Positions 7,521 to 13,872 of a DNA stretch of 39,474 nucleotides are shown here, piece by piece. Numbering within the stretch: the first letter of the stretch is position 1; each line of letters starts with the position of its first letter. Made by a program: the position numbers and the translations under genes. The notes below the pieces were generated by a model that searched no databases, was not told where the DNA came from, and worked only from the letters and a program-made list of their open reading frames with translations. The stretch is from Microbacteriaceae bacterium PS02067 (GTDB taxonomy: Bacteria; Actinomycetota; Actinomycetes; Actinomycetales; Microbacteriaceae). The stretch is from the NCBI GenBank assembly GCA_029960085.1, contig JASCPG010000024.1, forward strand, positions 1 to 39,474, read 5' to 3'.

Positions 7521-7559
7521 ATCGTGGGATGCCATCGAGTGCCGATCCAACGAGGTGTC

Positions 7560-10028
7560 ATGCCCCAGCAACCCGCCACAGAGTCCGGCGACCGCTCCCA
7601 CACGCTGCCCGCGGTCGAGTCGGTCGCACAGGTGTCCAGCCTGCTGCAGGACGCCGACCCGACGCTCGACCCGCAGCTCGCCGCCCGTGCGCGTGCCGCC
7701 GCCGCGGAGGGGGTCGTGCTGCTGCGGAACGACGGTGGCGTGCTTCCGCTCGCACAGCGACCCGTCGCGGTGTTCGGCCGGGTGCAGGTCGATTGGTTCG
7801 CCGTCGGCTACGGCTCCGGCGGCGACGTCAAGGTGCCGTACGTCTGGAATCTGCTGGCGGGGCTCGAGGATGCCGGTGTCGCGGTCGACCGGGAGGTCGC
7901 GAAGCTCTATCGCGACTGGACCGCGCAGCACCGCCCGGTCTTCGCGGACACGTGGGGCACTTGGCCGCACCACTTCCCCGAGATGCCGCTCGACCCTGCG
8001 GTCGCCCGCTCCGCCGCGACCCGCGCCGACACCGCGATCGTCGTGATCGGTCGCGCCGCCGGCGAGGCCCGCGAGAGCACCCTCGAGGAGGGGAGCTATT
8101 ACCTCACTGCCGATGAGCGGGCCCTGCTGGGCTGCGTCACCGCCGCATTCGAGCGCACCGTCGTCGTGCTCGACGCCGGCAATGTCATGGATCTCGGCTG
8201 GCTGGCCGAGTACGGCGACCGCATCGCCGGTGTGCTGTACGCGTGGCAGGGCGGCATGGAAGGCGCCCGGGCGGTCGCCGCCGTCCTCGCCGGCGAGACG
8301 CCCCCGAGCGGGCGGCTCACCGACGCGATCGCGCATCGCTACGAGGACTACCCGAGCGCCGCCAACTTCGGTGGCCTCGACCACAACGTGTACGCCGAGG
8401 ACGTCTTCGTCGGCTACCGCTACTTCGAGACGTTCGCACCCGAACGGGTGCTCTTCCCCTTCGGGTTCGGGCTCGGCTACACATCGTTCGAGACGGAGGT
8501 CGTCGAGGCATCCGCCGATGCGGGCGTCTTCCGCGCCGTCGTCGAGGTGCGGAACGTCGGCGACGCGTACGCCGGCAAGGACGTCGTGCAGGTCTACCTC
8601 GGCTCGCCCGCGGGCGCGCTCTCGCAGCCGGTCCGCCGTCTCGCGGCCTTCGCGAAGACGGGGCTGCTCGCGCCGGGAGAGTCCGAGCGTCTGGAGATGA
8701 CCTTCGCGCTCGACGACTTCGCGTCGTACGACGACTCCGGGGTCACCGGGCATCGGAGCGCGTTCGTGCTCGAGCCCGGCACCTACCCGGTGCTCATCGG
8801 CAGTGATGTCCGCGCCGCGGCGCCCGTCGCCGCGTTCGAGGTCGCCGATCTCCGGGTCGTCCGCCGGCTGAGCGAGGCCGCAGCGGTCGACCCCGCCCAC
8901 GCCTTCTCGCGGATGATCCGGGCGCAGGCTGAGGACGGTCGTGCCGTCGTCGGGTGGGAGGACGCGCCCACCCGCACGGTCTCGCGTCGCGAGCGGGTGC
9001 TCGCCGGGCTCCCCGCCGAGATCGCCCCGACCGGCGACCGTGGCATCCGTCTCGACGACGTCGCGGCAGGTTCCGCCACGCTCGACGCCTTCATCGCTCA
9101 GCTCGACGACGATGAGCTCGCACTCCTCACCCGCGGCGACATCACGATGGACAGCCGGCTCGGGGCGGCGGGGAATGCCGGTGTGCTCGGCGGCGTCGCC
9201 GCGTCGCTGCGCGAGAAGGGCGTCCGCCCCGTGACGACGACGGACGGGCCGAGCGGGATCCGCCTCGCGGCCTACGCGTCGCTGCTGCCGTCGGGCACGG
9301 CGCTCGCGTCGAGCTGGAACCCCGCGCTCGTGCGCGATCTCGCGGCACTGCTGGGGCAGGAGATGGTGCGGAAGGGCTCCGACGTGCTGCTGAGCCCCGG
9401 CATGAACATCCACCGCGACCCGCTGTGCGGCCGCAACTTCGAGTACTTCTCGGAGGACCCGCTCCTCACGGGGCGCATGGGCGCCGCCGTCGTCACGGGG
9501 GTGCAGGAGGCGGGCGTGTCCGCATGCCCGAAGCACTTCGCCGCCAACAACCAGGAGACGAACCGCACCCGCAACGACTCGCGTGTCTCCGAGCGGGCGC
9601 TGCGTGAGATCTATCTGCGCGGTTTCGAGATCTGCGTGCGCGAGGCGACGCCGCGCACCCTCATGACCTCGTACAACCAGGTCAACGGCGTCTGGGCGCA
9701 CTACCACTACGACCTCGTCACCGTCGTGCTCCGTGACGAGTGGGGTTACGAGGGGTGCGTCATCACCGACTGGTGGATGGAGGATGCCGGCGACCCCGAC
9801 TTCCCGGCGCTCCGCGACAACGCCTACCGCGTGCGGGCGCAGGTCGATGTGCTGATGCCGGGCGGAGTCAAGACCGACGACGGCGGCCCGCAGGCGTACG
9901 CCGACGGCACGGTCGCCGAGGCGCTGCGCTCGCCGGACGGACTCACCCGCGGAGAGCTCCAGCGCGGCGCGCGCAACGTGCTCGGCCTCGTCCTGGCGCT
10001 CGCACCCGTGATCGACGCGCGCGGATGA
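7560..10028 (+). CDS. Glycoside hydrolase family 3 beta-glucosidase, permuted domain order
   Basis: 822 residues, cytoplasmic (no signal peptide). The domain order is inverted relative to usual GH3 enzymes. The GH3 C-terminal alpha/beta sandwich comes first (about 45-310; EGVVLLRNDGGVLPL, GVLYAWQGGMEGARAVA), then the fibronectin-III-like domain (about 320-400; DVVQVYLG, LAPGESERLEM), and the (beta/alpha)8 barrel is C-terminal (about 495-820). In the barrel, TTTDGPSGIR, DVLLSPGMNIHRDPLCGRNFEYFSEDP, CPKHFAANNQE and MTSYNQVNG are typical, and the nucleophile is Asp737 in VITDWW. Glu169 (AGEARES) is a candidate acid/base. Inverted GH3 enzymes are known, for example from Ruminococcus albus. With the CebR-type operator it most likely hydrolyses imported cellobiose or related beta-glucosides. 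The start at 7560 has GAGGTG three bases upstream; an earlier in-frame ATG would place coding sequence over the operator. Confidence 0.93.
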   Translation: MPQQPATESGDRSHTLPAVESVAQVSSLLQDADPTLDPQLAARARAAAAEGVVLLRNDGGVLPLAQRPVAVFGRVQVDWFAVGYGSGGDVKVPYVWNLLAGLEDAGVAVDREVAKLYRDWTAQHRPVFADTWGTWPHHFPEMPLDPAVARSAATRADTAIVVIGRAAGEARESTLEEGSYYLTADERALLGCVTAAFERTVVVLDAGNVMDLGWLAEYGDRIAGVLYAWQGGMEGARAVAAVLAGETPPSGRLTDAIAHRYEDYPSAANFGGLDHNVYAEDVFVGYRYFETFAPERVLFPFGFGLGYTSFETEVVEASADAGVFRAVVEVRNVGDAYAGKDVVQVYLGSPAGALSQPVRRLAAFAKTGLLAPGESERLEMTFALDDFASYDDSGVTGHRSAFVLEPGTYPVLIGSDVRAAAPVAAFEVADLRVVRRLSEAAAVDPAHAFSRMIRAQAEDGRAVVGWEDAPTRTVSRRERVLAGLPAEIAPTGDRGIRLDDVAAGSATLDAFIAQLDDDELALLTRGDITMDSRLGAAGNAGVLGGVAASLREKGVRPVTTTDGPSGIRLAAYASLLPSGTALASSWNPALVRDLAALLGQEMVRKGSDVLLSPGMNIHRDPLCGRNFEYFSEDPLLTGRMGAAVVTGVQEAGVSACPKHFAANNQETNRTRNDSRVSERALREIYLRGFEICVREATPRTLMTSYNQVNGVWAHYHYDLVTVVLRDEWGYEGCVITDWWMEDAGDPDFPALRDNAYRVRAQVDVLMPGGVKTDDGGPQAYADGTVAEALRSPDGLTRGELQRGARNVLGLVLALAPVIDARG

Positions 10029-10059
10029 CACCGGCGCGGCGGCACGGTCCCGCCGGCCG

Positions 10060-10065
10060 TAGCCT
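10060..10065 (+). promoter_or_regulatory. -10 box of the ComB-like gene, probably leaderless
   Basis: TAGCCT followed by six bases (ggggcg) and the ATG at 10072. The same TAGCCTGG string precedes the gene at 23321. Confidence 0.45.
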
Positions 10066-10071
10066 GGGGCG

Positions 10072-10713
10072 ATGACCTCGCCGTTCGACCAGTCCCGCTA
10101 CCAGGTGCGCCTCGAGTGGGGAGTCGCGGGGCTCGAGCGGGTCGCGGCATCCGACGTCGTGGTGGTCGTCGACGTGCTGCGGTTCTCGTCGACGGTCGTC
10201 GCGCGCCTGGAGGTGGGGGAGGCGACGCCGTTGGATGCCGCGGCGCATGCCGTTTCGCTGAACGGTGCCGCCGCTGCGGTGCGTGCCGCGGAGCTCTCGC
10301 CGGCCGTCATCCTCGGGTGCCTGCGCAACGCATCCGCCGTCGCCGACCGGATCCTCGACCTCCAGCGGGAGCGCGGGGAGCGCACGAGCATCGCCGTCAT
10401 CGCGGCGGGTGAACTCACGAGCCGGGACGGCGACGCGCCCCTGCGGTTCGCCGTCGAGGACCTGCTCGGCGCGGGCGCCGTGATCGACGCCCTCGGCGCG
10501 CGCGGCATCGACCACACGTCGCCCGAGGCGGCCGCCGCCGCCGAGGCGTTCCGGGGGCTCCGCACCGCGGCGCGGCACCTTCTCACGGCATCCGGGTCGG
10601 GTCAGGAACTGATCGAGCGCGGCAGTCGTGACGAGGTGCTCGCGGCAGCCGACGTGGATGCCTCGACGGTCGTCCCCGTCCTGCAGGGCGGGGTCTTCCG
10701 CGTAGGGTCCTGA
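10072..10713 (+). CDS. 2-phosphosulfolactate phosphatase family protein (ComB-like)
   Basis: 213 residues, single domain. Family hallmarks are the hydrophobic strand followed by VDVLRFSST (residues about 34-42), GCLRNASAVA (about 83-92) and VIAAGELTSRDG, matching ComB's Asp-rich and Arg-containing active site segments. ComB of methanogens removes phosphate from 2-phosphosulfolactate in coenzyme M synthesis and is Mg-dependent. In actinobacteria, which do not make coenzyme M, the true substrate is unknown. The gene stands alone, starts leaderless behind TAGCCT and ends only 7 bases from the convergent SprT-like gene, with no hairpin between them. Confidence 0.85.
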   Translation: MTSPFDQSRYQVRLEWGVAGLERVAASDVVVVVDVLRFSSTVVARLEVGEATPLDAAAHAVSLNGAAAAVRAAELSPAVILGCLRNASAVADRILDLQRERGERTSIAVIAAGELTSRDGDAPLRFAVEDLLGAGAVIDALGARGIDHTSPEAAAAAEAFRGLRTAARHLLTASGSGQELIERGSRDEVLAAADVDASTVVPVLQGGVFRVGS

Positions 10714-10720
10714 CCTCCGC

Positions 10721-11212
10721 TCAGTCCCGCGGGGTCATCGCGGCAAGCCTCGTGGCCGGAGTGATCTCCCGCCGGGTCCAGGTGAACAGGAACCGCTCGT
10801 CGAAGGTCCGCGAGCACTTGGCGCACGAGGTCGCGCGCGTCGCCCGACGATGCCGGTACGCGACGTGCCCCGCCGGACACGTGCCGACCCACGGGGCGAG
10901 CTCCGTCGCCGTCTCGCCGTGGTGCGTCACGCCGCCCGTGTATCCGATCGCCCGAGCCGTGCGCTTCCATGCGGTGCCGTGCGCCGCACGCGCCCCCGCG
11001 AGGGCGTGCGCGATCTCGTGCAGGAGGGTCTGCCGATTCGTCTCGTCGTCGTAGCGCGCGGACAGGTACCGCGACACCGTGATGCGCTTGCGCGTGTAGT
11101 CGCACGCCCCGGCGCGGCGCTTCGCGCTGTCGTAGGCGAACGTCCACGAGGCATCCAGATGCGCGGCGATCATGTCCTCGGCGACGCGACGCAGCGCCTG
11201 CAGGTCAGACAA
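10721..11212 (-). CDS. SprT-like zinc metalloprotein
   Basis: 163 residues. The SprT-like metallopeptidase signature is clear: HEIAH at 65-69 with a third ligand His78 (ARAAHG), preceded by a strand/helix region with DSAKRRAGACDY and RKRITVSRYL. A small zinc-ribbon follows (C112, C130, C133, with His116 nearby). SPRTN/SprT relatives cleave DNA-bound proteins; the bacterial role is not settled. The best start is TTG at 11212, because the family's first helix (SDLQALRRVAEDMI) would be lost from the ATG at 11173. There is no good ribosome site before the TTG, but an eight-codon leaderless reading frame stops across it. The 3' end is convergent with the ComB-like gene. Confidence 0.85.
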   Translation of the reverse strand: MSDLQALRRVAEDMIAAHLDASWTFAYDSAKRRAGACDYTRKRITVSRYLSARYDDETNRQTLLHEIAHALAGARAAHGTAWKRTARAIGYTGGVTHHGETATELAPWVGTCPAGHVAYRHRRATRATSCAKCSRTFDERFLFTWTRREITPATRLAAMTPRD

Positions 11213-11231
11213 GACGGGTCCGTGCGGTCAT
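11205..11231 (-). other. Possible leaderless upstream mini-ORF overlapping the SprT-like start
   Basis: ATG at 11231, seven bases after a TATCGT box, opens a frame MTARTRLV that stops with TGA at 11207-11205. This stop overlaps the TTG start (11212-11210) of the SprT-like gene in another frame. It could feed ribosomes onto the TTG by reinitiation. Length and position are the only evidence. Confidence 0.3.
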
Positions 11232-11238
11232 GACCGGA

Positions 11239-11244
11239 ACGATA
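11239..11244 (-). promoter_or_regulatory. -10 box in front of the SprT-like gene
   Basis: TATCGT read on the minus strand, seven bases before the ATG of the mini-ORF at 11231 and 27 bases before the TTG start of the SprT-like gene. Confidence 0.4.
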
Positions 11245-11261
11245 GAACGGACGTGCGACAC

Positions 11262-11795
11262 TCAGCTGGCGACCGAGGCGCCCGTGCGCCGCCGGTCCGC
11301 GGCGTCGATCGCGACGAGCGTCGACTCGAGCTGGTCCTCGGGGGCACCCGCCTCCTGGCGGAGGAACAGCGCGCGCTTGAAGTCGGCGCGCGCGTTCGTG
11401 AAGTCCTCCGAGTCGTAGAAGACCTTGCCGCGGTGCTGATACGCGAAGGCCGCGAGCGCCGACCACGACTGTCCCTCGGCCTCCTCGGCGCACGTCGTCA
11501 GCTCCTGGATCGCCGCCGCGTAGGCGCCGCGGAACTGCAGCACGGTGGCGTGCAGTACGCGCGCCCGCAGCAGGTCCTTGCGGGGCCCGCCCATGCGCGC
11601 GACGCGCACCGACTGCTCCGAGACGACGAGTGCGTCGTCGAGCTTGTCGAGCACCTTCAACAGCCACACCCGTTCGAGCAGCGCCTGCAGCGATCGCTGG
11701 TCACCGAGTTCTGCGAGACGGGCCCGGCACTCGTGCAGGTCCACGATCTCGCGGAGGGTATCGGGGTCGTACCCCTGGATGTAGCTCACCGGCAT
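11262..11795 (-). CDS. Tetratricopeptide-repeat (TPR) protein
   Basis: 177 residues, all-helical and soluble. Paired antiparallel helices with TPR spacing are visible: LERVWLLKVLDKLDDALVVSEQS, then LLRARVLHATVLQFRGAYAAAIQEL, then AFAYQHRGKVFYDSEDFTNARADFKRAL. Each has the small residues and the aromatic or Gly turn (FRGAY, YDSEDF) typical of the repeat. TPR proteins are scaffolds for protein binding and carry no catalytic residues. It lies between the SprT-like and spermidine-synthase-like genes on the same strand with gaps of 49 and 100 bases, so co-transcription is possible. The start at 11795 follows a GGGGG run directly, so the ribosome site is poor and a different start is possible. The partner is unknown. 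Confidence 0.75.
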   Translation of the reverse strand: MPVSYIQGYDPDTLREIVDLHECRARLAELGDQRSLQALLERVWLLKVLDKLDDALVVSEQSVRVARMGGPRKDLLRARVLHATVLQFRGAYAAAIQELTTCAEEAEGQSWSALAAFAYQHRGKVFYDSEDFTNARADFKRALFLRQEAGAPEDQLESTLVAIDAADRRRTGASVAS

Positions 11796-11895
11796 CCCCC
11801 TTCGTCCGTCGGTGCCCCTGCGGTGGTCAGTCCAGTGTCACCCGACGTGCGGGGCTTCGGCCGACCGCTCGCGGCGCGCCGCCGAGACGACCCGC

Positions 11896-12756
11896 TCAGC
11901 GCTCGAAGAGCGACGCGGAGGGCTTCGGTGAGGCGATCGCCGTGGCATCCGTCACGACCGCCGCACCGCGCACGAACTCGTCGATCTCCGCGCCCTGGGC
12001 GACCTTCGCCGGGTGGGGGCCGGCCGCCATGAGCCGCGGCAGCCACTCGACCGGAAGGGGCGACGCGGATGCCGCGATGACGAGGTTCCCGAAGCGGCGG
12101 CCCTTCAGGGTCTGGACTTCGGCGAGGACGATCGTCTCGGGCAGGACCGAGCGGATCGTCGCGACCTCGCGGCGCGCGAAGGCGAGGCCCGCGCCGTCGG
12201 CGACGTTCGTGAGGAGCACGCCGTCCGACGCGAGCAGCTCTGCGAGCACGCGGAAGTACTCGACGGTCGTCAGATGCGCGGGCGTCTGCGCGCCGGCGAA
12301 GACGTCGGACACGACGAGGTCCGCCGCGCCCTGCAGTCCGGGCGGGAGCTTCTGTGCGACCGCGCGGGCATCGCCGATCCGCACGCGGACCTGGGCTGTT
12401 CGGGGGAGCGGCAGCCGGTCGCGGACGAGGTCGATGAGCGGCTGCTCCAGCTCGATCACCTGTTGGCGCGATCCCGGCCGGGTGTGCGCGATGTAGCGCG
12501 GGAGGGTGAGCGCGCCGCCGCCGAGGTGCACGGCGGTCAGGGGTTGCCCGGGCATCCGCAGCCGGTCGATCACAGCACCCATGCGGGCGATGTACTCGAA
12601 GTGCAGGTGGGTCGGATCGTCGAGATCGACGTGGGACTGCGGCGTGCCGTCGACCTCGAGTTCGTAGCCGCCGGCGAAGCGGCTGGGCACGACACGGGCG
12701 AGGGATCCGTCCGACAGACGCACGTGCGCCGGCTCTTCGACATGTGCGCGGGCCAT
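11896..12756 (-). CDS. Spermidine synthase-like (SAM-fold) protein
   Basis: 286 residues, single Rossmann methyltransferase-fold domain as in polyamine aminopropyltransferases. After an N-terminal beta-rich part (20-60, with HVDLDDPTHLHFEY as in the family's substrate lid) comes the SAM motif I VHLGGGALTLPRYI (76-89), the acidic ribose-binding Glu at the end of strand 2 (QQVIELEQ, 98-105), GDARAV, and motif LVVSDVFAGAQTP. Many actinobacterial proteins of this kind lack polyamine specificity, so the product is uncertain. The ATG at 12756 follows TAGCGT by six bases, so the mRNA is probably leaderless. It diverges from pxpA with only 35 bases between the two start codons. Confidence 0.85.
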   Translation of the reverse strand: MARAHVEEPAHVRLSDGSLARVVPSRFAGGYELEVDGTPQSHVDLDDPTHLHFEYIARMGAVIDRLRMPGQPLTAVHLGGGALTLPRYIAHTRPGSRQQVIELEQPLIDLVRDRLPLPRTAQVRVRIGDARAVAQKLPPGLQGAADLVVSDVFAGAQTPAHLTTVEYFRVLAELLASDGVLLTNVADGAGLAFARREVATIRSVLPETIVLAEVQTLKGRRFGNLVIAASASPLPVEWLPRLMAAGPHPAKVAQGAEIDEFVRGAAVVTDATAIASPKPSASLFER

Positions 12757-12762
12757 GCCTCC

Positions 12763-12768
12763 ACGCTA
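12763..12768 (-). promoter_or_regulatory. -10 box of the spermidine synthase-like gene, leaderless
   Basis: TAGCGT on the minus strand, then six bases (ggaggc) and the ATG at 12756. The GGAGG in the spacer would be too close to the start to act as a normal ribosome site. Confidence 0.5.
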
Positions 12769-12778
12769 GCGGGGCCGG

Positions 12779-12784
12779 TACCGT
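12779..12784 (+). promoter_or_regulatory. -10 box of pxpA, leaderless
   Basis: TACCGT followed by seven bases (gaacgtc) and the ATG at 12792. It is back to back with the minus-strand box at 12763-12768, ten bases away. Confidence 0.45.
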
Positions 12785-12791
12785 GAACGTC

Positions 12792-13547
12792 ATGGCGGCC
12801 ATCGATCTCAACGCCGACCTCGGCGAGACCGTCGACGGCGTGCCCACGGCCGACGACGCCGCGCTGTTCGCGGTGATCTCGAGCGCGAACGTGGCGTGCG
12901 GCGGGCATGCGGGCAACGCCGCGGCGATGCGTGAGGCGGTCTCGCGCGCGGCCGCGCACGGGGTCGCCGTCGGAGCCCACCCGTCGTACCCCGACCGTGT
13001 CGGGTTCGGCCGTGCGCGGATGTCGCTCCCCGCCGCGGACCTCCGCGCGAGCGTCGACGAGCAGCTCGCCGCCCTCGTGTCGGCGGGCGCCGACGTCCGC
13101 TACGTCAAGCCCCACGGGGCGCTCTACCACGCGATCCGCGACGACCGGATCGCGGCCGATGCCGTGGCATCCGCTGTCACGAACCTGTCCGCGAAGCTCG
13201 GGCGCGCGGTCCCGATCCTCGGCCTCGAGGGCGAGATCAGCGCCGCCGCCGAGCGTGCCGGGCTGCCGTTCCGCCGCGAGGCGTTCCTCGACCGCGGGTA
13301 TCTGGCGGACGGGTCGCTCGTGCCGCGTGGCCGGCCCGGAGACCTGCTGCATGACACGGGCGAGGTCGCCCGGCGCGCCGTTCGGCTCGCCGAGGAGGGC
13401 GTCGTCACCGCGACCGACGGAAGCCTCGTGCGCACCGGCGCCGTCTCGCTGTGCCTCCACGGCGACACTCCCGGGGCGGTGGCCATGGCTCGCGCCGTGC
13501 GCGCCGCACTCGAGGCGGCCGGGGTCGAGATCCGTGCGCCGTGGTGA
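12792..13547 (+). CDS. pxpA: 5-oxoprolinase subunit PxpA (LamB/YcsF family)
   Basis: 251 residues, the normal length. The family signatures are present: DLNADLGE at the N-terminus (metal and substrate pocket), SSANVACGGHAGN (about 31-43), GVAVGAHPSYPDRVGFGR (about 59-76) and VKPHGALYH (about 103-111). PxpA works with PxpB and PxpC in the ATP-dependent opening of 5-oxoproline (pyroglutamate) to glutamate, which repairs a spontaneous glutamine/glutathione by-product. The partners are encoded as one fused protein 325 bases downstream. The start is the ATG at 12792; a GTG three codons upstream in frame is less likely because the -10 box would then overlap the coding start. Confidence 0.93.
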   Translation: MAAIDLNADLGETVDGVPTADDAALFAVISSANVACGGHAGNAAAMREAVSRAAAHGVAVGAHPSYPDRVGFGRARMSLPAADLRASVDEQLAALVSAGADVRYVKPHGALYHAIRDDRIAADAVASAVTNLSAKLGRAVPILGLEGEISAAAERAGLPFRREAFLDRGYLADGSLVPRGRPGDLLHDTGEVARRAVRLAEEGVVTATDGSLVRTGAVSLCLHGDTPGAVAMARAVRAALEAAGVEIRAPW

Positions 13548-13608
13548 CGTCGGCACGGCCTTTCGCTCGCCCCTCGGGTCGGCGGGCTGCGCGCCGCGCA
13601 GACAGGCC

Positions 13609-13840
13609 GTTCCTCCCGAACTGCAGGAGCGGGTGTGACGGATGGGGCTGGTGTGGCTCAGGAGACCGCTCCGGCCGCGCCGATCCTGCGGATTGGGGCG
13701 CACCGGCGACCCACAGATCAGACGCACAGGTCAGAGGCGCGGCCATGACGGTTCTCCCGAACTGCAGGAGCGGGTGTGACGGATGGGGCTGGTGTGGCTC
13801 AGGAGACCGCTCCGGCCGCGCCGATCCTGCGGCTTGGGGC
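13609..13840. repeat. Duplicated ~90-bp intergenic element between pxpA and pxpBC
   Basis: Two near-identical copies of about 90 bases, near 13609-13707 and 13751-13840, lie 141 bases apart (the string gaactgcaggag is at 13618 and 13759). They differ by one indel and one base over that length. Each copy holds nested inverted arms: GCAGGA with TCCTGC, and GGAGCGG with CCGCTCC, able to fold into one hairpin. Each copy is followed by ggcgcggccatgac, the second time as the real ribosome-site and start region of pxpBC. It resembles in layout, not in sequence, the element at 3965-4391. Confidence 0.8.
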
Positions 13841-13872
13841 GCATCACACGCCCGCGGAGCGGAGGCGCGGCC

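Noticed and set aside
7485..7559. Upstream in-frame ATG for the GH3 gene
   Set aside because: It would start translation upstream of the inferred transcription start and place the CebR operator inside the coding region; the ATG at 7560 has a ribosome site.
5028..10031. A minus-strand open frame of more than 1600 codons antisense to the ABC permease, SRPBCC-like region and GH3 gene
   Set aside because: It is antisense to genes with clear motifs, is rich in Arg, His and Asp as expected for a shadow frame in GC-rich DNA, and has no recognisable domain. Its length only reflects the lack of AT-rich stop codons.
10714..10720. Terminator between the convergent ComB-like and SprT-like genes
   Set aside because: Only seven bases separate the stop codons and no hairpin is visible around them.
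11871..11882. GCGGCGCGCCGC palindrome between the TPR and spermidine-synthase-like genes as an operator or terminator
   Set aside because: A GC-only palindrome without loop or T-run is expected by chance at this base composition.
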